From Sphingomonas endophytica (GTDB taxonomy: Bacteria; Pseudomonadota; Alphaproteobacteria; Sphingomonadales; Sphingomonadaceae): DNA of 64,000 nt. A program made the translations under genes and the position numbers. Where the stretch lies: positions 1 to 64,000 of the forward strand of contig NZ_LDTB01000064.1 of assembly GCF_001476895.1 (NCBI RefSeq), given 5' to 3'. A model generated the notes under the pieces. It was not told where the DNA came from, searched no databases, and was given only the letters and a program-made list of their open reading frames with translations. Of this stretch, positions 56,681 through 64,000 are shown in pieces; position 1 is the stretch's first letter, and every line of letters starts with the position of its first letter.

Positions 56681-57112
56681 ATGGCAAAGAAGATTACCGG
56701 CTATATCAAGCTGCAGGTGCCCGCCGGCTCTGCGAACCCGTCGCCGCCGATCGGCCCGGCGCTGGGTCAGCGCGGCGTGAACATCATGGAATTCTGCAAA
56801 GCGTTCAACGCGCAGACCGGCGAGATGGAGAAGGGCGCGCCCCTCCCCACCGTCATCACCGTCTATGCCGACCGCAGCTTCTCGTTCGTGACGAAGACGC
56901 CGCCGGCGACCTTCCTCATCAAGAAGGCGGCGAACCTGAAGTCGGGCTCGAAGGAGCCGGGCAAGGTGTCCGCGGGCAAGATCAAGCGCTCGCAGCTGGC
57001 CGAGATCGCGCAGACGAAGATGAAGGATCTGAACGCCAACGACATCGAGGCGGCGACCAAGATCATCGAAGGCTCGGCCCGCGCGATGGGCCTCGAAGTG
57101 GTGGAGGGCTGA
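56681..57112 (+). CDS. rplK: 50S ribosomal protein L11
   Basis: This 143-residue L11 protein binds the GTPase-associated centre of 23S rRNA. It has the N-terminal [20 protein letters not shown], the [25 protein letters not shown] segment and the C-terminal [13 protein letters not shown]. The 277 bp before it lie between two divergent start codons and must contain its promoter and that of the AraC-type gene; I cannot assign the boxes with confidence. Confidence 0.98.
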   Translation: MAKKITGYIKLQVPAGSANPSPPIGPALGQRGVNIMEFCKAFNAQTGEMEKGAPLPTVITVYADRSFSFVTKTPPATFLIKKAANLKSGSKEPGKVSAGKIKRSQLAEIAQTKMKDLNANDIEAATKIIEGSARAMGLEVVEG

Positions 57113-57116
57113 GATC

Positions 57117-57809
57117 ATGGCGAAGCTGACCAAGAAGCAGAAGGCCGTCACGATCGATCGTGAGAAGCTGCACGGCGTCGACGAGGCGATCGCGCTGGCG
57201 AAGTCGGGGGCGACCTCGAAGTTCGACGAGACGATCGAAGTCGCGCTGAACCTCGGCGTCGATCCGCGTCACGCCGACCAGATGGTGCGCGGCGTCGTCA
57301 CGCTGCCGGCCGGCACCGGCAAGACGGTGCGCGTCGGCGTGTTCGCGCGCGGCGCGAAGGCTGACGAGGCGCGCGCCGCCGGCGCGGACGTCGTCGGTGC
57401 GGAAGACCTGATGGAGACGATCCAGGGCGGCACGATCGACTTCGACCGCTGCATCGCAACCCCGGACATGATGGGCGTCGTCGGTCGCCTCGGCAAGGTG
57501 CTGGGTCCGAAGGGCCTGATGCCGAACCCGAAGCTGGGCACGGTGACGATGAACGTCGCGGAAGCCGTCAAGGCGGCCAAGGGCGGTCAGGTCGAATATC
57601 GCGTCGAGAAGGCGGGCATCATCCACTCGGGCATCGGCAAGGCGTCGTTCTCGCAGGAAGACCTGCGCCGCAACTTCGACGCATTGGTCGACGCGGTGGT
57701 GAAGGCCAAGCCGTCGGGCGCCAAGGGCAAGTATGTCCGCAAGGTCGCCGTCAGCTCGACGATGGGCGCCGGCATCAAGGTCGACGTCGCGGAAGTGGCC
57801 GGCGCGTAA
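57117..57809 (+). CDS. rplA: 50S ribosomal protein L1
   Basis: This 230-residue L1 protein binds the L1 stalk and in many bacteria represses its own operon. It has AVAEA-like helices and the conserved [19 protein letters not shown] (about 123-141). It lies 4 nt after rplK and is coupled to it. It ends in a structured region and terminator, not in rplJ, so rplJL-rpoBC must lie elsewhere or beyond the window. Confidence 0.98.
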   Translation: MAKLTKKQKAVTIDREKLHGVDEAIALAKSGATSKFDETIEVALNLGVDPRHADQMVRGVVTLPAGTGKTVRVGVFARGAKADEARAAGADVVGAEDLMETIQGGTIDFDRCIATPDMMGVVGRLGKVLGPKGLMPNPKLGTVTMNVAEAVKAAKGGQVEYRVEKAGIIHSGIGKASFSQEDLRRNFDALVDAVVKAKPSGAKGKYVRKVAVSSTMGAGIKVDVAEVAGA

Positions 57810-57815
57810 GGCGCA

Positions 57816-57912
57816 CGCGGATAGCCAAGGCTATCCGCGAGACGCCCGCGCCCGGCCGACGTGACCCGAACGGGTCACGTCCGACGACAGGGACCGGATT
57901 CACTCCGGTCCC
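57816..57912 (+). ncRNA. Three perfect hairpins after rplA (structured 3' region)
   Basis: Three successive perfect stems: 57816-57839 (11 bp, loop AA), 57858-57881 (10 bp, loop GAAC) and 57890-57912 (9 bp, loop TTCAC), ending shortly before a terminator. The stems are all GC-rich and evenly spaced, which is unusual for random DNA. It could be a 3'-end-derived small RNA, an RNase processing site or a protective 3' structure for the rplK-rplA mRNA. The function is unknown. Confidence 0.45.
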
Positions 57913-57924
57913 GCGCCAGAGACG

Positions 57925-57959
57925 AAAAGCCGAGGCCGCCCCGCGCGCCTCGGCTTTTT
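57925..57959 (+). terminator. Intrinsic terminator of the rplK-rplA unit
   Basis: A 10-bp perfect stem (AAGCCGAGGC/GCCTCGGCTT) with 10-nt loop is followed by a T run (57955-57959). An A run on the other side makes it possibly bidirectional. Between it and the next gene at 58224 is about 264 bp with decayed palindromic repeat-like sequence only. Confidence 0.92.
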
Positions 57960-57984
57960 CATGTCGGCCGCAGAAAGAAGCTGC

Positions 57985-58116
57985 CCGTCCTGCGACACCC
58001 CCGGGTCCACACCACCCATCGCCCCCGCACAGGCAGGGGCCCATGGCTGTATCCTCCAGCCCGCCGAACGACACGCGGGCGACGACCGTGTGTCATCGTC
58101 CCCGAATGACGACACA
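57985..58116. repeat. Decayed palindromic repeat remnants in the gap after rplA
   Basis: This stretch contains degenerate blocks resembling the element at 60619-60712 (a GGGTCCA block, the CAGGCAGGGGCCCATGG segment) and a GTGTCATCGTC/GAATGACGACAC partial palindrome. It lies in the 414-bp gene-free stretch 57810-58223, the rest of which holds the three hairpins and terminator described separately. I see no gene here. Confidence 0.4.
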
Positions 58117-58223
58117 ACGACAGACCCTCGCCTCCAGAGGGACACCCCACTCCCTCGCCCCGCCGCAATCCCGTCGACAAGCCCCTCGAACCCCGCCACT
58201 CTCCGCCGCAACCGGAGAGGACC

Positions 58224-59393
58224 ATGCCGCAATACGGCGACTATCAGAACGCGATCTATCTCGCGGGCCTGTCGGGGGTCGTCCCCGAATGGCCGGTCGA
58301 CCACGCGACGCTGCGCGCGCGCGCGGCGGCGCACTGGCCCGCGTCCGTGCGCGATTACGTGCAGGGCGGATGCGGCGATGAAGCGACGCAGGACGCCAAT
58401 GCCGCCGCCTTCGGCCACTGGGGCCTGACACCGCGCATGATGGTCGACACCGCCCGGCGTGACCTGTCCACCAGCCTGTTCGGCCGCGCCCTGCCCTCGC
58501 CGCTGTTCATGGCGCCGATCGGGGTCAACGGCATCTGCACCGACGACGGGCACGGCGATCTCGCCGCCGCCCGCGCCGCCGCCGCGACGGGCGTTCCCTT
58601 GTGCGCCTCGACACTCGCCAACGATCCGCTCGAAGACGTGCGCGCGGCGTGCGGCGACACGCCCGCGCTGTTCCAGCTCTACACGCCGCGCGACCCGGAT
58701 GTCGCCGCCAGCCTTGTCGCCCGTGCGGAGGCGGCGGGCTATGCCGCGATCGTCGTCACGCTCGATACCTGGGTCACGGGCTGGCGGCCGCGCGACCTCA
58801 ACACCGGCAACTTCCCGCAGCTGCGCGGCCACGTCCTCGCCAATTACTTCACCGACCCGGCGTTCCGCGCGCTCCTGCCGCAACCGCCCGAGCAGGATGC
58901 GCAGGCCGCGATCATGACCTGGGCGGCGACCTTCGGGCGCGTGCTGACGTGGGCCGACCTGCCGTGGCTGCGCTCGCTCACGTCGCTGCCGATCGTGCTG
59001 AAGGGCATCTGCCATCCCGACGACGCGCGCCGCGCGATCGATGCCGGGGCGGACGGCATCTACGTCTCCAACCACGGCGGGCGTCAGGCGAACGGCGGCA
59101 TCGCGGCGATCGACCTGTTGCCCGACATCGCGGCGGTGGTCGCGGGGCGCGTGCCGGTGCTGTTCGACAGCGGCATCCGGTCCGGCACCGACGTCATCAA
59201 GGCGGTCGCGCTCGGCGCCGATCTGGTCGGCGTGGGCAGGCCCTATTGCTACGGGCTGGCGCTGGGCGGCGCGGACGGTTGCGCGCACGTCCTCAAATGC
59301 CTGCTGGCGGAGGCCGACCTGCTGATGGCGGTCGATGGCTGGCCGACGCTGGCGGCGGTGCGCGAGGCGGGCGCGCGGCGCACCGACCGCTGA
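58224..59393 (+). CDS. FMN-dependent alpha-hydroxy-acid oxidase/lactate 2-monooxygenase-like protein
   Basis: This 389-residue TIM-barrel flavoenzyme oxidises 2-hydroxy acids such as L-lactate. It has the catalytic His in VSNHGGRQANGG, FMN-binding segments (MAPIGVNGI, VLFDSGIRSGTDVIKAVALGADLVGVGRP) and substrate residues in the LQLYTPRD-like stretch. The Trp/Ala-rich active-site loop resembles lactate 2-monooxygenase more than the dehydrogenase. GGAGAGG precedes the ATG at 58224. No lactate permease or regulator adjoins it. Confidence 0.9.
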   Translation: MPQYGDYQNAIYLAGLSGVVPEWPVDHATLRARAAAHWPASVRDYVQGGCGDEATQDANAAAFGHWGLTPRMMVDTARRDLSTSLFGRALPSPLFMAPIGVNGICTDDGHGDLAAARAAAATGVPLCASTLANDPLEDVRAACGDTPALFQLYTPRDPDVAASLVARAEAAGYAAIVVTLDTWVTGWRPRDLNTGNFPQLRGHVLANYFTDPAFRALLPQPPEQDAQAAIMTWAATFGRVLTWADLPWLRSLTSLPIVLKGICHPDDARRAIDAGADGIYVSNHGGRQANGGIAAIDLLPDIAAVVAGRVPVLFDSGIRSGTDVIKAVALGADLVGVGRPYCYGLALGGADGCAHVLKCLLAEADLLMAVDGWPTLAAVREAGARRTDR

Positions 59394-59457
59394 CACTGGC
59401 GTTCCGGGCGGCCCTGCATTATGGGGCGCGCTTTCCCTATCAGACAGGTTTTCCTCA

Positions 59458-60558
59458 ATGGGTTTCCGCTGCGGCATCGTGGGCCTGCCCAACGTCGGCA
59501 AGTCCACCCTCTTCAACGCGCTGACCGAGACGGCCGCGGCGCAGGCGGCGAACTATCCGTTCTGCACGATCGAGCCGAACGTCGGCAATGTCGGCGTCCC
59601 CGATCCGCGCCTGGCGAAGCTGGCGGGGATCGCCGGATCGGCGAAGATCATCGAAACGCAGCTCGGCTTCGTCGACATCGCCGGGCTGGTGCGCGGCGCC
59701 AGCAAGGGCGAGGGGCTCGGCAACCAGTTCCTCGGCAACATCCGCGAGGTGGACGCGATCGTTCACGTCCTGCGCTGTTTCGAGAATGACGACATCCAGC
59801 ATGTCGACAACCGCGTCGATCCGATCGCGGATGCCGAAACGGTCGAGACCGAGCTGATGCTCTCCGACCTCGAAAGCCTCGAAAAGCGCGTTCCCAACCT
59901 CGCCAAGAAGGGGCAGCAGGGCGACAAGGAGGCGAAACTCGGCGCTTTGGTGCTGGGCCGCGCGCTCGACCTGTTGCGCGACGGCAAGCCCGCGCGGCTG
60001 ACCGAGGCGCACGACGCGGAGGAGAAGCGCGTCCTCGACCAGGCGCAACTGCTGACCGCCAAGCCGGTCCTCTACGTCTGCAACGTCAACGAGGAGGATG
60101 CCGCGAACGGCAACGCGCTGTCGCGGAAGGTGTTCGACAAGGCCGCGGCGGAGGGCGCGCAGGCGGTCGTCGTGTCGGCGGCGATCGAGGCCGATATCGC
60201 GACCATGCCGCATGAGGATCGCGGCGAATTCCTCGCCGAGCTCGGGCTGGAGGAAACCGGCCTCGCCCGCGTGATCCGCGCCGGCTACGACCTGCTCCAC
60301 CTGCTGACCTTCTTCACGGTCGGTCCGAAAGAGGCGCGCGCCTGGACGGTCGAGGCCGGGTCGAAGGCGCCGCAGGCGGCGGGCGCGATCCACTCCGATT
60401 TCGAACGCGGCTTCATCCGCGCCGAGACGATCGCGTTCGACGATTACGTCGCCTGCAACGGAGAGGCGGGCGCGCGCGAGGCGGGCAAGCTGCGTCAGGA
60501 AGGCAAGGAATATGTCGTCCACGACGGCGACGTCCTGCTCTTCCGCTTCAACGTATAG
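59458..60558 (+). CDS. ychF: Redox-regulated ATPase YchF
   Basis: This 366-residue member of the Obg-related GTPase family prefers ATP. Walker A GLPNVGKSTLFNAL (about 10-23), the DIAGLVRGAS G3 loop and VCNVNEED in place of NKxD (the YchF-specific change) are visible, with a C-terminal TGS domain (about 275-363). It binds ribosomes and is implicated in stress responses. The frame is open to 59335 upstream, but the ATG at 59458 is the usual start. Confidence 0.97.
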   Translation: MGFRCGIVGLPNVGKSTLFNALTETAAAQAANYPFCTIEPNVGNVGVPDPRLAKLAGIAGSAKIIETQLGFVDIAGLVRGASKGEGLGNQFLGNIREVDAIVHVLRCFENDDIQHVDNRVDPIADAETVETELMLSDLESLEKRVPNLAKKGQQGDKEAKLGALVLGRALDLLRDGKPARLTEAHDAEEKRVLDQAQLLTAKPVLYVCNVNEEDAANGNALSRKVFDKAAAEGAQAVVVSAAIEADIATMPHEDRGEFLAELGLEETGLARVIRAGYDLLHLLTFFTVGPKEARAWTVEAGSKAPQAAGAIHSDFERGFIRAETIAFDDYVACNGEAGAREAGKLRQEGKEYVVHDGDVLLFRFNV

Positions 60559-60618
60559 GCGGCCCGGCGTCCCTCATCCCGTCGCCGCGGCGCGGGCGAG
60601 GCGGCATCCCCACCCGAT

Positions 60619-60712
60619 CGTCACCCCGGCGAAGGCCGGGGTCCATCGCCCCGCATGGGCAGGACCATCGGCTCTCGCGGCACCATGGATCCCGGCCTGC
60701 GCCGGGATGACG
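60619..60712. repeat. Palindromic intergenic repeat
   Basis: Nearly perfect arms (CGTCACCCCGGCGAAGGCCG... and its complement ending GCCGGGATGACG) flank a loop of about 38 nt. It is close in sequence to the element at 1568-1661. It lies between ychF and the convergent lipoprotein gene, where it may also terminate both. Confidence 0.8.
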
Positions 60713-60761
60713 CCCCACAGGGGCGAGTTGTCACACCCGCGCCCGGCTAGCACCGCGCCCG

Positions 60762-61010
60762 CTACCGCCGCTTCTCCACCACCGGCCGGTCGAGCCCGCT
60801 GTCATAGGGCGCGCGCAGCGTCGCGCCCGGATCGGGGCGTGGCTCCATCCATTGCGGGGCGTCGCCCGGCAATGGGGTGATCTGCATCACCGGCGTCCTG
60901 GGCGCGGGCGCGGTAGCCGTGGGTGTCGGCTGCGGCGCGGGCTGACGATCCTCGCCCGCGCCCCCGCAGGCGGCAAGCGAGACGCATAGGGCAAGCGGAA
61001 GGACACGCAT
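60762..61010 (-). CDS. Small hypothetical lipoprotein
   Basis: This 82-residue lipoprotein has lipobox SLAAC (Cys about residue 15) then a Pro/Thr/Ala-rich mature part without a recognisable domain (VMQITPLPGDAPQWMEPRPD). It reads like a short outer-membrane tether. GGGGAAGG lies just before the ATG at 61010. It is divergent from the phosphodiesterase gene, with 77 bp between them. Confidence 0.7.
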   Translation of the reverse strand: MRVLPLALCVSLAACGGAGEDRQPAPQPTPTATAPAPRTPVMQITPLPGDAPQWMEPRPDPGATLRAPYDSGLDRPVVEKRR

Positions 61011-61087
61011 CCTTCCCCAACCGCCACCTGCCCGCCCGCGTTCCCACGGGTCTTTGTTCTGCAAGATCGTCGGCGTAAGAGCCGCGC

Positions 61088-62440
61088 ATGTCATCCCGTT
61101 TCCCGCTGTTCGCCGCGTTGCTGGCCACCCTGTCGGCCTGCGCCTATCCGCACACACCATCCGCGCTGCCGCCCGTCACGACCTCTCCCGCCACCGCCTC
61201 GATCGCGACCGCGCAGGAAACCCGCGCCCCCGTCACGATCCTCGTCTCGATCGACGGCTTCCGCCCCGATTATCTCGATCGCGGCGTCACGCCCAACCTG
61301 TCGCGGCTCGCCGCCACCGGCGTGTCGGCGGCGATGCGCCCGTCCTTCCCGTCGAAGACCTTCCCGAATCACTGGACGCTCGTCACCGGGCTGGTCCCCG
61401 ACCGACACGGCATCACCGCCAACAGCATGGAAGACCCCGCCCGTCCCGGCGAGCTCTTCACGATGGCGACCGACGATCCCTTCTGGTGGAACACCGCCGA
61501 GCCGATCTGGGTGACGGCGGAGCGCGCCGGTATCCGCACCGCGACGATGTTCTGGCCCGGCTCCAACGTTGCCTGGGGCGGCACGCGCGCCTCCACCTGG
61601 CCGCACGTCACGACCGGCGGCACCCGCCCGCACGACTGGCAGCAATTCAGCGAGGCGGTCGACGACCGCCAGCGCGTCGATGCGATCATCGACTGGCTGC
61701 GTCGCCCCGCCGCCACGCGTCCGCGATTCCTGACGCTCTATTTCGACACCGTCGACACCGCCGGGCACCAATATGGCCCCGCCGACCCGCGCACGACGCA
61801 GGCGGTCGCGGAGGTCGACGCCGCGATCGGCCGGTTGACCGGCGAACTGGCGGCACTGGGTCAGCCCGCCAACCTCGTCATCGTCGCCGATCATGGCATG
61901 GCCCCGACCGATTCGCGCCGCACGATCGCGCTCGACACGATCCTGCCCGCCACCGACGCGCGCGTGGTCGAGGCCGGCTCCTATGCCACGTTCGAGCCGC
62001 TGCCGGGCCGCGACGCGGCGGTCGCCGCCGCCCTGCTCCGCCCGCACCCGCACATGCAATGCTGGCGCAAGAGCGAGATCCCCGCACGCTTCCATTACGG
62101 CCGCAACGTGCGCGTCCCCGCTTTCCTCTGCCTCGCCGAGGACGGCCCCGGCGGCGCGTGGGAGATCGCGAAGACCGCCCCGACCAAACAGGTATCCGAC
62201 GGCGCGCACGGCTTCGACAATGACGCCCCCGACATGCGCGCCTTGTTCATCGCCAACGGCCCGGCGTTCGCATCGGGCAAGCGACTGCCGACCTTCGACA
62301 ATGTCGACGTCGCCCCGCTGCTGCGCGACCTGCTCGGCCTGCCCGCCGGTCAGGGGCTCGACGGCACCGACCGGCCGTTCCGTGGCGTGCTGCGCGGAAC
62401 CGCTGGACCCGGCGCATCGGCGGTGCCACACGCACGATGA
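61088..62440 (+). CDS. Nucleotide pyrophosphatase/phosphodiesterase (ENPP-like) lipoprotein
   Basis: This 450-residue alkaline-phosphatase-superfamily enzyme has a lipoprotein signal (LSAC, Cys18). The Thr91 nucleophile is in PSFPSKTFPNHWTLVTG, a metal Asp is at SIDGFRPD (about 55), and further metal ligands are in FDTVDTAGHQYGP, VIVADHGMAPT and DGAHGFDN. It should hydrolyse phosphodiester or pyrophosphate bonds of nucleotides outside the inner membrane. The TGA overlaps the arsC start (ATGA). Confidence 0.92.
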   Translation: MSSRFPLFAALLATLSACAYPHTPSALPPVTTSPATASIATAQETRAPVTILVSIDGFRPDYLDRGVTPNLSRLAATGVSAAMRPSFPSKTFPNHWTLVTGLVPDRHGITANSMEDPARPGELFTMATDDPFWWNTAEPIWVTAERAGIRTATMFWPGSNVAWGGTRASTWPHVTTGGTRPHDWQQFSEAVDDRQRVDAIIDWLRRPAATRPRFLTLYFDTVDTAGHQYGPADPRTTQAVAEVDAAIGRLTGELAALGQPANLVIVADHGMAPTDSRRTIALDTILPATDARVVEAGSYATFEPLPGRDAAVAAALLRPHPHMQCWRKSEIPARFHYGRNVRVPAFLCLAEDGPGGAWEIAKTAPTKQVSDGAHGFDNDAPDMRALFIANGPAFASGKRLPTFDNVDVAPLLRDLLGLPAGQGLDGTDRPFRGVLRGTAGPGASAVPHAR

Positions 62441-62760
62441 TGCAGGCGACGATCCTCCACAACCCGCGCTGTTCCAAGTCGCGTCAGGCACTTGGACTCC
62501 TCCAGGACGCGGGCGCGGACGTGACCGTCGTCGACTATCTGAAGACCCCGCCCACGCGCGACGACCTCGCCCGGCTCTGCGCGCTGGCCGGGATCGCGCC
62601 GCGCGACGCGCTCCGCAAGGATGCGCCGGCCGTCGCGGACGACGATGCCGCGCTCGACCTGATGGCGCGCGACCCGGCGACGATCGAGCGTCCGTGGGTC
62701 GAAACCGCCACGGGCGCGCTGATCGCCCGCCCGCCCGAACGGGTGCGCGAGTTGCTGTGA
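62437..62760 (+). CDS. arsC: Glutaredoxin-dependent arsenate reductase
   Basis: This 107-residue ArsC/Spx-fold protein has the catalytic Cys12 in HNPRCSKSRQALGLL, the LKTPPTRDDL segment and RPWVET (about 85-90), which carries the Arg expected to bind arsenate. Its size and motifs fit the family; there is no ars operon around it, so it might instead be a related YfgD-like reductase. Coupled by overlaps to both neighbours (ATGA and GTGA). Confidence 0.85.
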   Translation: MMQATILHNPRCSKSRQALGLLQDAGADVTVVDYLKTPPTRDDLARLCALAGIAPRDALRKDAPAVADDDAALDLMARDPATIERPWVETATGALIARPPERVRELL

Positions 62761-64000
62761 AACTCCCCGCCGACACCCGCTGGCGCGTCGAACCCGCCAC
62801 CCGCGCCTCGGTCGTCGTCGACGCCGACGACTATTTCCGCGCCGCCCGGCAGGCGATGCTCAGGGCGCAGCACCAGATCCTGCTGGTCGGCTGGGACTTC
62901 GACGCGCGCATCCGCCTCGCCTGGGACGACGACCATCCGGAGGCGCCCGCCGACGTCGGCGCCTTCATCACCTGGCTGGTGAAGCGCACGCCGGGATTGC
63001 AGGTCCATATCCTGCGCTGGGACAAGGGCGCGATGAAGACGCTGGGGCGTGGCAAGACGCTCTGGACGCTGCTCAACTGGCGCTTCCGCCAGCGCCGCAT
63101 CCACCTGAAGCTCGACGGCCATCACCCCGTCGCCGCCTCGCAGCACCAGAAGATCGTCGTCATCGACGACTGCCTCGCCTTCTGCGGCGGGATCGACATG
63201 ACCGACGAGCGCTGGGACACGCGCGACCACCGCGACGACGACCCGCACCGCCGCTCGCCGTCCGGCCGCGCGTACAAGCCGTGGCACGACGTGACGACGG
63301 CGCTGCAAGGCCCGGTCGCCGCCGCGCTGGGCGAGCTGTGCCGCACCCGCTGGCAGATCGCGGGCGGCGCGCCGATCGCCCCGCCCCCGCCGCGCGAGGG
63401 CACCTGCTGGCCCGAAGGACTCGCGGTCGGCTTCACCGATGTCGATGTCGCGATCTCGCGCAGCCAGCCTGACTATGACGGGCAGGAAGAGGTGCTGGAG
63501 ATCGAGCGCCTGTACCTCGCGCTGATCGCGGGTGCGAAGCGGCACATCTATGCCGAAAGCCAGTATTTCGCCTCGCGCCGCATCGCCGAGGCGATCGCGA
63601 AGCGGCTGGTCGAGGACGACCCGCCCGAGATCGTCGTCATCAATCCCGTCTCGGCGCAGGGCTGGCTGGAGCCGATCGCGATGGACACCGCGCGCGCGCG
63701 GCTGGTGACCGAACTCCGCCGTCGCGACCATCGCGGGCGTTTCCGCATCTACCACCCCGTCACGCGCGGCGGCGAGGCGATCTATTGCCATGCCAAGGTG
63801 ACGGTGATCGACGATGTCGCGGTCCGCATCGGCTCGTCCAACTTCAACAACCGCTCGCTCCGCCTCGATACCGAATGCGACGTGACGATCACCGAAGAGC
63901 CGGAGACGATCGCCGCGATCCGCGCCGATCTGCTCGCCGAACATCTGGATGCCGATGCGGGCGAGGTGGCGACGCGGATCGAGCGCGACGGCCTGATCGC
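62757..64000 (+). CDS. Phospholipase D-like family protein (3' end cut by window)
   Basis: About 414 codons are visible. Two HKD motifs, HQKIVVID (about 128-135) and HAKVTVID (about 345-352), mark a PLD-superfamily enzyme that probably hydrolyses or transfers phosphatidyl groups, as in cardiolipin synthases. The first motif is preceded by SQ and the second by YC. GTG at 62757 overlaps the arsC stop. Between the motifs a Pro-rich segment (APIAPPPPREG) occurs. There is no signal peptide; the 3' end runs off the window. Confidence 0.88.
   Translation, partial: MKLPADTRWRVEPATRASVVVDADDYFRAARQAMLRAQHQILLVGWDFDARIRLAWDDDHPEAPADVGAFITWLVKRTPGLQVHILRWDKGAMKTLGRGKTLWTLLNWRFRQRRIHLKLDGHHPVAASQHQKIVVIDDCLAFCGGIDMTDERWDTRDHRDDDPHRRSPSGRAYKPWHDVTTALQGPVAAALGELCRTRWQIAGGAPIAPPPPREGTCWPEGLAVGFTDVDVAISRSQPDYDGQEEVLEIERLYLALIAGAKRHIYAESQYFASRRIAEAIAKRLVEDDPPEIVVINPVSAQGWLEPIAMDTARARLVTELRRRDHRGRFRIYHPVTRGGEAIYCHAKVTVIDDVAVRIGSSNFNNRSLRLDTECDVTITEEPETIAAIRADLLAEHLDADAGEVATRIERDGLI

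Noticed and set aside
57810..58223. L10 leader (rplJ autoregulatory RNA)
   Set aside because: No rplJ follows, and three separate perfect hairpins do not form the branched L10 leader fold.
1..64000. A new multi-gene defence or mobile system
   Set aside because: I checked gene by gene and found no transposase, toxin-antitoxin pair, restriction, CBASS or retron-like module; the content is core metabolism and division.

Overview
The window reads as a chromosomal segment of a high-GC alphaproteobacterium of the order Sphingomonadales, probably Sphingomonas or a close relative. This rests on gene content and order recognised by eye, not on a database search: a complete dcw division/cell-wall cluster running mraZ to ftsZ, a ThiS-ThiG fusion, the aat/DUF2155/NDUFA12 neighbourhood, a DUF1476-BolA-Grx4 trio, alpha-type FtsL and FtsQ, and palindromic elements of the kind common in sphingomonads. 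Nearly every base is coding and many genes overlap by exactly 4 nt (ATGA or GTGA), so translation is probably coupled.

Region 1 (1-9.1 kb, minus strand). A BlaI/BlaR1-type repressor and sensor-protease pair, with the sensor cut by the window edge and two operator-like dyads upstream. Then Grx4, BolA and DUF1476 (iron-sulfur trafficking and ATP synthase inhibition), a quinone oxidoreductase, leuD, a 35-codon small gene, leuC, a GST, and a succinyl-CoA:3-ketoacid transferase operon with an acid phosphatase lipoprotein gene between its two subunits.

Region 2 (9.2-24.4 kb). A peptidase/peptidoglycan-binding protein, a TPP enzyme, an ExoD-like membrane protein, CsbD, thiSG, the aroQ-accB-accC operon, nagZ, a MipA-like outer-membrane protein, and argS with a SPOR-domain protein, dgt and a large TPR/SPOR protein.

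Region 3 (24.7-43.4 kb, minus strand). The dcw cluster in transcription order: mraZ, rsmH, ftsL, ftsI, murE, [palindromic repeat], murF, mraY, murD, ftsW, murG, murC, [65-aa small gene], murB, ddl, ftsQ, ftsA, ftsZ. It supplies lipid II synthesis and the divisome. Four GGGA boxes at exact 10-bp spacing upstream of mraZ are a candidate MraZ operator.

Region 4 (43.8-53.9 kb). A small membrane protein, cysK, a small lipoprotein, an orphan ParA-like ATPase followed by aat, DUF2155 and NDUFA12 genes (aat and DUF2155 are convergent and share 184 bp of coding sequence), a double cold-shock protein, recX, a stand-alone fatty acyl-AMP ligase and a GGDEF/EAL protein.

Region 5 (53.9-64 kb). tRNA-Trp, a small exported protein, secE, nusG, an AraC-type regulator on the opposite strand, rplK and rplA. 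rplA is followed by three perfect hairpins and an intrinsic terminator instead of rplJ. Then come an FMN-dependent hydroxyacid oxidase, ychF, a lipoprotein, a nucleotide pyrophosphatase/phosphodiesterase lipoprotein, arsC and a phospholipase D-like gene cut by the window end.

This is mostly core genome. I see no prophage, transposase, CRISPR array or defence island. The unusual points are gene arrangement, small genes, overlaps, repeats and RNA structure.
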